From positions 33,418,001-33,482,000 of the forward strand of contig OZ017797.1 of the NCBI GenBank assembly GCA_963969395.1: 64,000 nucleotides of DNA, given 5' to 3'. This DNA comes from Pseudoscleropodium purum (Eukaryota > Streptophyta > Bryopsida > Hypnales > Brachytheciaceae). Shown here one piece after another: positions 10,111-21,268 of the stretch (positions are counted from its first letter, which is position 1; every line of letters starts with the position of its first letter). The translations under genes were made by a program, and so were the position numbers. The notes under the pieces were generated by a model. It saw only the letters and a list, made by a program, of their open reading frames with translations. It was not told the origin of the DNA and ran no database searches.

Positions 10111-11233
10111 ATGGAAGCCCATGCGACCATGGAAGGATCCGTGTTGCAGCCCTCCGTTCCATCTGCAGGCACCCGAAGACCCGATGCCGCCCCAGAACCC
10201 CCTTCCTCCAGCGGCTCTTCATCCCACTACGACATGAGCCTCATCCCCGACACGCGAGTGCTCTTCCCTCCAAGGCGCCCCTCTGTCGCCCCCACTTCCC
10301 GTGCCGAAGCGATTCCCAAGATTAAGGGGTTCTACAGCCACGACCCCCTTCTCGACCACAACCCCGAGGAGCTTTGGCGCTTCCTCGCGTCCCACCTCCA
10401 GTCTCCCCACATGGCCGTTCGCATAGTCGGCACCCACAGCGAAACCAGGACGACCGGAAAGTCCACCAGCTCCCGCACCGTCACCGATTTCTCCATCCAA
10501 TTGGACGTGTCCTGGTACGTGAACCCGCAGTGGTCCCGGATCTTCACCAACCCTTCTCGCACAGCCAGTAGAGACGCAGCCCCGCCCACAGTGAGGGAGA
10601 CGCTGGAGGAGTACGCGGGTAGCAAGAACGCATTCAAGGAGTTTCGTCTCATCAAATTTGTGGAGTGGGACTTCGAGGAGCTCACGAAAGCGCTCAAGGG
10701 GATCGTGCGGTCTTCGGGGTATCGATCCAGGGTGACCATAACTTTTCCGATGCAAGACTACAAAGTGGTGGCGTTGGCTTCCAATAAGTTTTCCAAAGCG
10801 GCGCATTCGGAAGTCGTTCGTGTACTGTGTGTCATGTCGTGCCTGTTTCTGGTGTTCTGGCCGGCGTGGGCAGTCGCAAGGAAGCGCATGAAGGGTCGAC
10901 TGGTGTGTGGGTACGGGATGGGAGCCTGTGGGGCGGAGTTTTATGCCAGAAATCAAGGCACAATTTATAATGCGGTGGTGCGGAGGCTCAAACAGGTAAA
11001 CGTGATTGCTTTTTAGTTAATCAGGCCCCAGAAGATCGACTCTAATCGACATCGACTCTAATCGAAATTGATCCGATCATCGGAATGAAGACAGCGAGAG
11101 AATCCTCGGTTGCCACAACGAGCGGAGGAATGTAGTTTTATTGCACGTTGACCGAACAGTTCCTTTGAAGTACGACCTCGTATTAATTCGTTATAATGCT
11201 GAATTTCAATCAATTCAGGTGCAGTTTCAGTAG
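10111..11233 (+). CDS. Conserved protein of unknown function with one membrane segment
   Basis: The long exon runs 10111-10995 and ends CAG followed by GTAAAC, a good splice donor. The likely acceptor is TTCAG at 11214-11218, giving a second exon of five codons (11219-11233, VQFQ then stop) and a protein of about 299 residues. Without splicing, the frame would end after 301 residues. An in-frame TGA at 10096 and no ATG in between fix the start at 10111; a second ATG follows at codon 7. Residues 1-65 are rich in Pro, Ser and Ala and look disordered. A folded region (about 67-235) contains LDVSWYVNPQW and LKGIVRSSGYRSRV. A hydrophobic segment at about 236-256 is a probable membrane helix, followed by a Cys/Gly-rich tail. 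The pattern 'SGYRS... strand, membrane helix, tail' reminds me of an uncharacterised fungal family often mislabelled ABC transporter. It has no ATPase motifs, so function is unknown. Confidence 0.75.
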
Positions 11234-11347
11234 CCTTGCCGATGCCCCCGCCCGGCGATGCCAGTTCTAGTTTTTTTAGAGCTTTGGGACATAGTTATAC
11301 TGTAGGGATTGTCGAAATCCGTGTCATTGATAGAACTTGTACATTAA

Positions 11348-11911
11348 CCCCTAAATGCCCGAGGCACCAAATTTTGGTGCTGATAATACTTTGAAGTTAA
11401 ATAAAATCTAACCAAGTTGCTAATTTAAGTAGTTTGTACATTGTGAAAAAATGTTTTTGAAGGCTAGCTTTAGCATCAAAAATTTGATTTTGAAAATGGT
11501 TGATTATGATTTTTCTATTCAAGATTTTGTGCAATCTTGACTTTCCGTAATGTTGAGAGCTCTTGGAAATGAGCATCAAATACACTAAATCTTAGAAAAA
11601 CTTCATATTAGAAGTTCATTTTTTAAAATTGTAGAATAGATTTTGAGCAGTTGTAAATTGATTGGGATTATGCATGTTATCTCCTTCAACCTCATATTTT
11701 TTTGGTGACCAATTTTTTAGATTTGACATGTGAAAAGAGGATTGAAAGACTTCAACTTACTTTTAGAGTTTTAACACTTTAATATATTTAGTTTGAATTT
11801 GTACTTTTATAATTCAAAAAAAAAATTGATACAACTTATCAAAATGTTGTCTTTTTGTTCAATCTAGAGCAAATTTCTAGAAGCCAAAACAAGGCCTTGG
11901 GCATTTAGGGG
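11348..11911. mobile_element. TTAA-flanked MITE, family A
   Basis: The 564 bp element starts CCCCTAAATGCCCGAGGC and ends with the inverted form, with one mismatch in 18. Perfect TTAA flanks lie at 11344-11347 and 11912-11915. It lies about 110 bp after the end of the 10.1 kb gene. A second copy in reverse orientation lies at 56498-57546. It is non-coding. Confidence 0.85.
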
Positions 11912-11915
11912 TTAA

Positions 11916-13479
11916 ACCAAATGATCCAATATGTTGGAACGAGGTTGTAAGGCATTGATATTTTTTGTTTAATATTGGTTGTTATAAGCCTTTGCTCCCT
12001 CTCATATGTAGCACAAGGATATCAACATCTTGTTGTAGAGATTTCAAGTGATTCATGTGCAATTTGCAGTATTGACATGATAAGTTACCAAAAATAATGT
12101 GAAGAAACCATTGTGAAAAATTTGCCTTTGACTTCATGCTTCTTGACCTAATTATGGATGATTGCAAATGAAAAGTACTAATGGTAGCATGACATTCCTT
12201 GAAAGCTTGAATCCAAACTTCCTTAAATATCAAGGAGAGGAGTTTGCAATTTGCAATGAGGTAGTTGGATGGATTTTTCTCAAACCTTATATAGGGCTAT
12301 AGCATAGGTATTAATAGTATTATAGTATCAAACATCATGGTACATATTTTACATTGTATCATTCTAATATTAAAAAATCAATATTCTTGCCACTCTATGA
12401 TTGCAAATTCATTTTCTAAATTCCTAGTCAATATTTCAAAAAATAATTGGACTTTAAATAGAATTACAAATAAGTAGCCAAAAAATATCAATGAAAAACA
12501 TATTTTTAATAGAAATTTAAGGCTTTCCAAGCTCCAATGTCTATGAGAAAATTCCCTTTGTCAAGATCTATGAACTTCTAAGAGGATCCCAAGAACCTTC
12601 AATTGGACATCATTGGTAGTGTAGAGAGAGCACTGAAGCTCCATTTAACTTTGCCACTTTAAGTCCACTTGGTAGTTTACACCAAGCTAAAAGAAAACTT
12701 CTCAATTAAAAACCTTTTCTAATTAAATATCTATTCTAATTTTGGAATTATTAATTGTAATATAATCTGTCCCGTAGCTAAACAAATTTTTGGGTTGTGG
12801 TCAAGATTTGAATTCCATTTTTTTTTAAATATCATTAGTCCTAGAAAGTACTACTTTTTCACATTTTCACAAGGGGATTACATTATTCTAGTACTACATG
12901 CCTTCCATTGAAGAAGGGTTTGAATTTTTTTTCCTCAAGCTAGAATTAAGAAGTAAAATACTATCTTTTATTTTTGGTTCTCATTTTCTATATATTTGTA
13001 TTCTTTCACATCTAACTCAAGGTCTTGATTCCAAATTCCAAATCTCCAAATTTGATCATCTATTGTAAAAAATATGTTTAGGCTTTGTTCCTTGAGAAAA
13101 AAGAATTTATTGGAGCTCTAGATTTTAGCTATGAAAGCATAGGTATAACAAAGTTGAACTTTCTCACAATAAGCCTCCAAAAATTTGTGATGATCAAAAA
13201 ATACTATCTTTGTTCATCCTTCAATATAGAAAGTGATTGTTAACCCTTTATGTGTTAAGAAGCCCAAATAGGGTCTTAGGTTTTTTTTAGCAATTTTGAA
13301 GAGCTTATATGGGAATTTTTATTTATTTTAATAATTATTTTTTTGAAATCAAAGTATTCAATGTTCTTAACTCAAGCTAATGGTATAATAAAGTTTTCCA
13401 TTTAGATTATACTTTCTACAATATAGTCAATCAAAGTTGGCAACTTAAAATCATAAATTCTTAGTATACAAAGGATTTA
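11916..13479. other. AT-rich intergenic DNA
   Basis: No gene is visible; the minus-strand frame at 11982-12233 looks like chance. A TTAACCCTTTATG stretch near 13244 may be a decayed end of the TTAA clan, without an identified partner. Confidence 0.5.
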
Positions 13480-14384
13480 TCCCTAAAGTTCCATGACTAT
13501 TTTCAGTATAAGTACTAAACTTTTTTTAAACTTTTAACAATATATTTAACCATAGGAACTTATAGTATGTAGAATTGAGAACATGGAATAAAAATTTCAA
13601 AATTTTATATTGTGTGGATTATAAGATATAAGCATTCAAATTCATTGAACTCATTTTTTTGGCCTTATGAAAAATAATTAGTTGAACTTCACAAACTCAC
13701 TTTTCTATGAAAAAAGGTTCAAAATGGTGGTGCTTCTTTGAATTCTTTTTTCAAGACAAGTTGGTCACATGTTTGAAAAAATTAAAGTCATTTGGAATTG
13801 TACAACATATAGGAAAAAAAATAACAAGTAGACAATAGTAGAGAATGATTCAAAATACTAAATTGTTAAGAATTAAATTATAGAATCGAAAAACTCCAAT
13901 CCCAATGGTTGCAATGTAAAATAAACAATCTACATCATACAATTTTGTTTTTTTCAAAAATATTGAAAATCAAGTAAGATAATGAACTTCAAAGTTTATT
14001 TTAGAGTAGAAAATCCATAACCTATCCTCAAACAAACATTCCTCATAACTTTTGACTCCTTGATCAAAGTGGAATAATTCAAAGCTTTCCACATATATAT
14101 AACTCTTGAAAAACCAATTTCAAATTTTTGTTTTTGAAAAGAAAGTTTTTTTTATTTGCCCAAATTGCCCATTTACGGAAAAAAACAAAAAAACAGAGAA
14201 TATTATATTAGGCCAGAAATTTTGACTCATAATTCCAAATGTCATGAAATTTAGTGTACATGAAAGACATTCCTTGTCCTCACCTTCTTTTAAAATTTGG
14301 GCTACAAATATGGAAATCTCTAGTCACAAGTACCTACCCAAAATTGCTATGTAGCCAAAAAAACACATACTAGTCTTTTAGGGG
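13480..14384. mobile_element. TTAA-flanked element, family C
   Basis: About 905 bp. The left end is (T)CCCTAAAGTTCC after a degenerate TTTA/TTAT flank; the right end is TTTTAGGGG followed by a perfect TTAA (14385-14388). The interior shares ordered blocks with the copies at 37845-38776, 41272-42187 and 51348-52278: 'ggtggtgcttctttg', 'acaagttggtcacatg', 'cataacttttgactc' and 'tggaaatctctagtcac'. It is non-coding. Confidence 0.8.
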
Positions 14385-14388
14385 TTAA

Positions 14389-15935
14389 TTTATTAAATTG
14401 CTGCTATCATTACCGGCTTAGATTGAGAGCAAATTATAAGGCTAAGAAAAATATATTAAGGTAAGAGATTCTATTTGTATCGTGTGACTATTTGTGCTAC
14501 TTAATAACCTACTTATTAATAGCCACCATTTAAAAAACTGAAATACACACTACTAGGTCGGGGTGACACAAAAAGGGCAGCTTCTAAAGTGTGGGACAAC
14601 ATGGGTCTCTCATGCGAGATGTTATGTACTGTATCCCCATCAAGCAATTCACTTGGACCAGCCCCGCCTCATCCAGGCTATAAGACGTCGCTACCTTAAC
14701 AAAGGTTTGCCAAGCTGCTCTTCACAGCACTCTGCCCCCACCTGGCTCGCGGAACTTCCCAGCTTTTTGTGATGCTCACCTTGCATCTGCCCCCACCATG
14801 CCCATCCAGAGCTTCATCTTGTCTTTCCGCATCGATCCTCACAGTAGTATAGCATTCTAAATCTTCAAGAGTGTTTCTGGGTAGATTCCACATTCAACAA
14901 TGGTGCATTCTAGTTGATCCACGTGCACTTCGAATTTATCAAATACTGAATGATCCACTCGAATTTGTTTGTGGTGACAAGCACAGCGTGAGTCCAGTTA
15001 TTTTGAATGCCGTCGTTCTAGTTTTCAGAGCTCTCAAAGTACGTTTTTTTTATCAAGTCGTAGAATGGCAATTTCTAAGTACATTGTATTGGGCACTGTC
15101 CAGATAGTTTTGGTGCACATCTTCGATCTGGTATCTTATGTAATTTTCTGATTCAGGAGGCAAGAACTCCGGAATGTCGTGTAAGGACACATTACAGAAT
15201 TGGAAGTTCAGCCAAGCAGTTGATTTCTTCGACTCTACAAAATTCAAGCGCTGAAATGACTAGGTACAGAAAAATCGAATGAGCCAGAGGAGCCATGCCG
15301 TCACTGAAGATTGCAAGGATGCCAGGATATGTTGCTTCACGAAAACATGATACGATGAATACGGACGACAGAATTCTAGTTACGCTTTTGGGACTACCGC
15401 TTGAAAGTCATTAGGCTGCCTAGTTCGAATTAAATCCGACGACGACTGCCTATACGGCTATACCCCAGCGTAGTAATCTCAGCGCACTTGAATTAAACCC
15501 TAAAAACTCAATCCCTAAACCGCTCCAGGACTTCACTTACGCACACAACCACCAGCTGCAGGATTGGGCAGCGTCACTACTGAGTTTGGATTCAAAAGTT
15601 TCAAAGATAGACAACGAAATCCAGGGCGAGGGCTGATGTCACTAACCTGGGAGAAGGTGCGTGCCGGTTGGAAGTCGGGACTCGGACTTGCATCTTGGCA
15701 GTCCAAGGCGAAACGCGGCTTCACTGTCCTTCCCTTCCTGAAGCAGACCTCACAGTCTGAGGAGCCGAGTTGGAGCGCACAGAATGTGTTTAGCATTGAC
15801 AGGAAAACCCGGCAGCAAGACGACTTCACACAGAATGATCAGTTCCGTAGGTAAGGCGCCAACATCTTTAATGGTACTGTAGTTGTAAGCTTACTCACTT
15901 CCTAATTATCAGGATGATCACCCATTTCCGAGAAC
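14389..15935. other. GC-richer island, possible unrecognised or decayed gene
   Basis: Composition is clearly less AT-rich than both flanks, which are TTAA elements. There are short protein-like frames (plus strand 14871-15107; minus strand 14696-14893, which ends at a possible splice donor AAG-GTGAGC). 'aaaccctaa'-type motifs common in plant leaders lie at about 15495-15520, and a consensus donor AG-GTAAGG at 15851. No frame was recognised. It may be a gene whose remaining exons were displaced or lost through transposon insertion, a gene remnant, or the leader of a non-coding transcript. Confidence 0.4.
15519..15850 (+). CDS. Candidate first exon of an unrecognised gene
   Basis: An open frame with no stop runs from 15519 to a strong splice donor (AG-GTAAGG, exon end 15850). 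The only in-frame ATG is at about 15636, giving SLTWEKVRAGWKSGLG and a basic, Ser/Gln-rich tail. A different frame over 15481-15630 also looks protein-like (HQLQDWAASLLSLDSKVSKI), so I cannot decide which is used. A possible acceptor at about 15912 would lead only into the transposon at 15940. No family was recognised. Confidence 0.22.
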
Positions 15936-15939
15936 TTAA

Positions 15940-16907
15940 CCCTAGAAGGCCCAAGGTCGTTTTGGGTTAAAAAACATCATTGCTTTTGAAGTGCTACAAA
16001 TCTAAATGTCACTAAGTTATAGAAATCTCAACCTTACAATATTGTAGTGAACATGTTTTAGATAACATAAGTCAAATTTGGAGTCATTTGACCGCATGGA
16101 TTGCAACATTATAATGTTTTGATGTTGAAAAAAGATGCTGAAATTTTCCTAGCAACACTTTTGGAGGTGAAATTCAATTTCTAAACCTACTCAAATGATA
16201 AAATTTGAAACTATGAAGTGATTCAAAATCAACATACAAACACATTGGTGAAAAAAAATATCATTCAATTGACTCAATGTGTTTGCAAAATGACTTTGAA
16301 ATGTCAAAAAATAGCAAGAAAAGTTACCAAAAACACATATGAGCCTAAACCTCCAACTACTAAAATGCTTTTCAGTCATTCATAACTTCTTGTATTGATG
16401 TGCAATTTTAGCCATATAAACTAGACTAGTATGTGCAACTTTATCACAAAAAATCATTGGAAACGACACTATATGGAGAAGAAACAAGCTACCAAGGTTC
16501 ATTGTGATCCAAAAATGTCTGAATTTTGAACATCGAATTGCTCCCAAACATTCAAAAAAGCTTAGATTTACATGAAAATTTTACCACAATAACTAGACTA
16601 AAGGGGAACATAACCCAACAAAGTTTATTGAAACCAAACATTTGACGAAGTAGATACAAGCCCTCAAAATTGCAGTTGTCAAATGCAGTTTGGTGAACTC
16701 AAATTGAACTTGTGAACTTCAATTGGCTTCCAAAAACTTGATTCATCTTAGATTGATCTGAAAATTTTACCACGCAAACTAGAAGACAAAGCACAACTTT
16801 CCCAACAAGTTTTATTGAATTCGGACAATAAATGCAAAAGTTACAACACTTTGGATTGGACTTTAAACTATGTGAGGACACTTTTTGTCCTCTTGGGCGG
16901 TCTAGGA
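15940..16907. mobile_element. TTAA-flanked element, family B
   Basis: The 968 bp element starts CCCTAGAAGGCCCAAGG and ends with the inverted form of TCCTAGACCGCCCAAG. TTAA flanks lie at 15936-15939 and 16908-16911. The right TTAA is also the left flank of the element at 16912. The interior has several 'gaaaattttaccac'-type repeats and no coding capacity. Confidence 0.85.
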
Positions 16908-16911
16908 TTAA

Positions 16912-17286
16912 GGAATTGACCCATTTCCAGCCACTTAAGCAATTTCACATATTTTGAGAGTTGCTTTCTTGAGTGGAGAAATTTTCAAATGTACAAAAAT
17001 AGATTTGAGAAGGATTCTACATTTTTTCATAATTTTATTTTTCAAAACATAATTCTTGTAAATTTATTTGTTGAAGATTCCATTCGACCTATTCTTGTCA
17101 TATAAACTCTCCCTATTTCCAACCACTGGTTGGTTGCAAAACCAACCAAGATTGCAACCAATTGTAATGTGCCACAATTGCATAGAAAATAGTGCCATAA
17201 TTAATCTCTTATTTTCTCCTACTGATTGGAAAAAATGCAACCTATTGTATGAAAATGGGTCCATTATCAGAAATGGGTCAGCTCCC
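16912..17286. mobile_element. TTAA-flanked element, family F, intact reference copy
   Basis: About 375 bp. The left end GGAATTGACCCATTTCC and the inverted right end GGGAGCTGACCCATTTC pair as terminal repeats. The left flank is TTAA (16908-16911), the right flank TTAG. The interior includes a GGTTGGTTGCAAAACCAACC palindrome near 17131. An internal TTAA near 16936-16939 is unoccupied here but holds a transposon in the copy at 30809-32041. Frames on both strands at 17064-17310 are by-products. Confidence 0.75.
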
Positions 17287-17290
17287 TTAG

Positions 17291-17797
17291 TTGAAATTCA
17301 GCTAAGGTAGGAACACCCAAATATGCCACTGACCTTAAACCACCATTTATACTATGCATTCATCTCCAAAGTCAGTTTTGTACCTATGTGGAAGAAACAC
17401 TTTTAGAATCAAACTTTGTTCCTTACTAACTTTTGCATACAATATCCAAATGCCACATTTTCTAGTGTGTTGGAACCTCCTTTCTCTTGCCAACAAGAAC
17501 ATATGAAAATCTAACTAGTCTAATAATAGTAAATAAGCTTGGTAGCAAAAAATGGAGGTTTGGGGAGTGCCTATCTTATATCATCAAGAGATCTTCCCAT
17601 ATTTGTTTTTTCCTACTTCTACACACTTAATTTACGACCCTTTGTGAAGAAGCGGAAAAAAATTTCCAACTTATTTTTTATTGCCTAGTCAATTTTTGCC
17701 TTGTTTTTATTGTATCCGGTTTTACTCCCTAATGATTTAAACTCCAATCAATCAAGTTTCAATTTTGATCGGCTAATCTTACACTATTGCTAGTCTT
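17291..17797. other. Intergenic DNA resembling 47860-48130
   Basis: The block 'aaggtaggaacacccaaa' with following text resembles sequence near 47866 and, inverted, near 48115, so this is part of a further dispersed repeat. No gene is seen. Confidence 0.4.
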
Positions 17798-17969
17798 CAC
17801 TAGTAGAAAATGTTGGAATTTCAATAGAATTATGTTGATTTGGTCATGTTGTTCCAGTCACTGTACAACAGAAATCTATTAAAATCAACAAATTTTTGTT
17901 GTACAATGACTGGAACAACAAGACCGAATCAACATAATTCTATTGAAATTTCAGTGTTTTCTACTAGTG
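17798..17969. mobile_element. CACTA-like MITE, palindromic
   Basis: A 172 bp near-palindrome with ends CACTAGTAGAAAA and its complement TTTTCTACTAGTG. The arms of about 80 bp share 'gaatttcaatagaattatg'. I could not see a clean target duplication. The frame at 17840-18025 is produced by the palindrome. Confidence 0.75.
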
Positions 17970-18517
17970 TCCTTGGACATTGCAAGGTATCTTCTTCTTT
18001 TCAAACATTCCAATGCAATCCATGAACACATGAAGTCCTCTTCAAAACAGACTAGCAACGGTACTCAAAGTAAGTTAGCCCACAAATAACTTATTGGCTT
18101 GACAAGAAGCTTGGCTGCCAAAATGTTGCACAAGTCCAAAAAATTTCTATGCACTCCATTTCTGAAGAAGTGTTAAGTAGGGCTTTTTATTTTGACTTTC
18201 TAGTGCTAGATTGCACTAGAAAAACATAATTTGGCTAAAAAATGGCAATAAACCTTGAAGTTTTTTGCCATAAAACTTCAAACTTAAAAATAAATCTTAG
18301 ATAAAATTGCCAAATTGTAGATGAAAAAAGAAAATTGGACATGTGATATGTGTGAATGTGATATTTTCTATCCAATATGTGGATGAATGTTGAAATTTGG
18401 AGCACCACTATAACATTCTATATCACCACTTTGGCATTTCATGAAAAATGAAAAAAAAGCCTTGGTGTTAAGTTACTGACTAAGTTTTTATTTTGGTAGT
18501 TGTGAGAGTCAGAGATA
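17970..18517. other. AT-rich intergenic DNA
   Basis: No gene or clear element boundary was seen. Confidence 0.45.
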
Positions 18518-18521
18518 TTAA

Positions 18522-19239
18522 CCGTGAAGTGCTTCAACGTCCAATTTTTGGGCGATGAACAGATTGAAATTTTGTCATCATTGCTTGGATGAAAGTCATC
18601 TAATTTGTAGAGATACTTTATCAAGTTGTTGTCCTATCCAATGGTTGAATTCACTAGAAGAAAACTATGTTGGCTTCAACAAAAAACATCATTTGGATTT
18701 TGTTGAATACTATATTTCCAACGTGTGGAATATGCTTGAATATGCTGGAAACAAGGTTTTCAGCAAAATCCAGATAATGTTTTTTGTTGAAGCCAATATA
18801 ATTTTCTTCTAGTGATTTGCTATTACTAGAGTTCATATTTTTCTAAAATTACAAATGTAGAAGCATGTCAAGCCAAAAATTGCAATGATTTTAGTTCAAA
18901 AATAGATTTGCAAAAGTGAGGTCATAGATTTAAAGAATAGAAAAATTTCAAAAAATGACCATATCAAGAGAACCTCATTTCAAATCCATTTCAACAAGTT
19001 TTACTCAAAAATGATAATATTTTGCTGTAAGTGAATTTAGAAGGAGTTTTGAAATTTTCCTTTCAAAATTTATAAAAAAATATTGGTGATAACATTAGGG
19101 AATCTAACTATATGGAATCTAAAATTCAATATCTACAACTTTTCTTTGTATACCAATTCCAAAATATTCTTCCAAATAGCACTTTATAACAATTTTTTTC
19201 AAATCATCAATTTTGGAGAAGGATCTAAACATTTAGGGG
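18522..19239. mobile_element. TTAA-flanked element, family S, carrying a nested MITE
   Basis: TTAA flanks lie at 18518-18521 and 19240-19243. The right end is ATTTAGGGG; the left end CCGTGAAGTGCTTC is diverged but matches the left end of the second copy at 19937. The body matches that copy over about 500 bp ('tgcttggatgaa', 'tcaagttgttgtcctatcca', 'cttccaaatagcactttata'). A CACTA-like MITE sits inside at 18652-18814. Confidence 0.7.
18652..18814. mobile_element. CACTA-like MITE with ATT duplication, empty site known
   Basis: A 163 bp near-perfect palindrome with ends CACTAGAAGAAAA and complement, flanked by ATT at 18649-18651 and 18815-18817. The sister repeat at about 20055-20070 lacks the insertion and has a single uninterrupted site, so this is a real insertion after the two repeats separated. 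Because it is a palindrome, both strands give almost the same short frame. Confidence 0.9.
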
Positions 19240-19388
19240 TTAATAGCCCATCTATAGTAGTTAGTCCACGTGTTGTGTTAGGCCTCCTCTAACTAATACA
19301 AAATTAAATGCATATGATGCACAATGTGCTTTCCATTATGAAATGAATTCCCAACTCATGAATTTTATAGCAAACCAAGACCTTAGAG

Positions 19389-19932
19389 ATTGCAGGACGT
19401 TAAATTCTCCATTCGAAGTGGGCCCTATAGGGTAATTATGCGACTCACCGAGGATAAAAGTAAAAAAAGCCCCCTATATTATGCCGTGTCTAGGTTAAGA
19501 TGTAGACCTCCCCTAGCTAATTCAGAGTCTCTAATTGCAAATATGAATTCAGAATTTGCAAAAAAAAAAGTTTACAGCACCAAAAAAATCCTTGCATCTT
19601 CCCCGAAGGTAAATTTAGCCCACAGGGCCCACTTCAAATGGAAGATTTAGTGTCCTCCTTAGAGATTTGAATGCTACAAATCTTTGAAGGATGTTAAATC
19701 TTGCATTTGAAGTGGGGCCAACAAGTCAGATTTACCCCTGGGAAAAATGTAGGAAATTTTTATTTTTCACATAAATTTTTTTTGTGTACATTTTGAATTC
19801 ATATTTGCAATCGGAGACCCAAAATTAGTTGAGAGAGTTCTAAAATATATCCTAGACACGGCTCAAAATAGGGGGCCTTTTATCCCAAGAGAATCCAAAA
19901 TTACCTTGTTGGCCCCATTTCCAATGCAAGAT
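19389..19932. repeat. Foldback made of two inverted 'GCCCCCT' repeat copies
   Basis: The left arm (about 19389-19640) and right arm (about 19690-19932) are inverted copies of the repeat also found at 8877-9360 and 32046-32340. Shared blocks are GCCCCCTAT, 'gaattcagaatttg', 'ccccgaaggtaaattt' and 'ggcccacttcaaatg'. The frame at 19390-19650 lies wholly in this repeat. Confidence 0.7.
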
Positions 19933-19936
19933 TTAA

Positions 19937-20482
19937 TCCTAGAGTGCTTTGATGCCCAAAATTTGGAGGGCAAACATTCAATGATCTTTCTCATTATTGC
20001 TTGGATGAAGGTCATCTAATTTGTGGGGATACTTTATCAAGTTGTTGTCCTATCCAATGGTTGGATTTGGTGTTACTTAGAATTCATATTTTTGTAAAAT
20101 TACAAATGTGGAAGTCTGTCAAACCAAAAATTGCATTGATTTTAGTTCGAAATTGGATTAGTAAAAATGAGGCCATAGATCAAAAGAATACAAAAATTTC
20201 AAAAAATCAGCATATAAAGGGAACCTTGTTTCAAATCCATTCCAACAAATTTTACTCAAAAAATGATAAGATTTTGCTAGTAATTGAATTTACTCAATTT
20301 AGAAGGAATTTAGAAATTTCCCTTTCAAAATTTATAAAAAAAAAACATTGGTGATAGCACTAGTGAATCTAACTGTACAGATGGAATTTACAACTCAAAA
20401 TCTACAACTCCTATCTATATGTCAATTCCAAAATATTCTTCCAAATAGCACTTTATAACAATCTTTCCCAAATCATCAATTA
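19937..20482. mobile_element. TTAA-flanked element, family S, second copy
   Basis: Left flank TTAA at 19933-19936 and left end TCCTAGAGTGCTTTGATGCC. The body matches 18522-19239 without the nested MITE. The right terminus appears eroded near a TTAA at about 20480. The frame at 20001-20354 is non-specific. Confidence 0.6.
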
Positions 20483-20595
20483 AGGTCCTATGAAATCTTC
20501 TAGTAATTGATTGAAATTCAATTCATGTTCCAAAAAGAAAATGAAAAATATCTAAATGACATGTTAAAAAGTCAAAGTATCATTTGTAAAATTAA

Positions 20596-20942
20596 CCCCT
20601 AAAGGATCAAGTGATTGTTCAATGTACGCAAAAAAACAAACTTGGATGGTTGTATATAAAGTCAATTTGGATTGGATTTTCATTAAATTCTGATACAAAG
20701 TATGAACATGTACCTTCTTGGTATAGATGCACAATATTTCCTAGCTTCAAACATCATAATCTTTTAATTTTTGTAGTCTACATTTCTAAAGTTTATTCCA
20801 CACATTCTTATAGTAGTCTATTACAAATTTGTAGGGTTAAATTTTTTTTTTTTAAATTTGTCTTTTTTTTTCTAATTGTCCTAAAACATGGCAATTGTTG
20901 ACAATTTGATTTAATGTGAAATGTGACTTAATCCTTTAGACG
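20596..20942. mobile_element. TTAA-flanked element, family G
   Basis: The 347 bp element starts CCCCTAAAGGATCAAG and ends with the inverted form of GTCTAAAGGATTAAG. The left flank is TTAA (20592-20595) and the right is CTAA. The same element occupies the same place in the sister repeat at 26351-26694, so it inserted before the repeat was copied. Confidence 0.75.
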
Positions 20943-21240
20943 CTAAATTAATTTCATAATATGTTCATAATTCCTAGTAATCACTAATCACTAATTGAGA
21001 TTGGCAATTTTTGGTGTAAAATAGTTGTCAAAATTTTTGGAATTTTTTTTTCTTATATCCAAATCCTTCCTATTTTAAATTGATTGCATAATTACATTTT
21101 CCAACTTTTTTTAATGATTAGGTTGGATATCCCAACCTTGACTACTAGGCTTGATATTTTAAAGTTTGAAAATGAGGGAATCCACGGAAAGAATGTGCCA
21201 TCAAGAAGAGGAAGCCTAAGGGGGAACATTAGAAGATTGG

Positions 21241-21265
21241 TGTGTGTGTGTGTGTGTGTGTGTGT
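21241..21265. repeat. TG dinucleotide microsatellite
   Basis: About twelve TG units. It is absent from the sister repeat copy. Confidence 0.95.
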
Positions 21266-21268
21266 TGG

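Noticed and set aside
10219..10956. 245-codon minus-strand open frame
   Set aside because: Antisense shadow of the GC-rich exon at 10111-10995; Pro/Arg/His-rich, no domain, and the plus strand has the better start, codon pattern and splice site.
17798..17972. 3 bp target duplication around the CACTA-like MITE
   Set aside because: The flanks read CTT on the left and TCC on the right; no convincing duplication, so it was not claimed.
18555..18836. Two overlapping frames on opposite strands giving almost the same protein
   Set aside because: This is the result of reading through the palindromic MITE at 18652-18814, not a gene.
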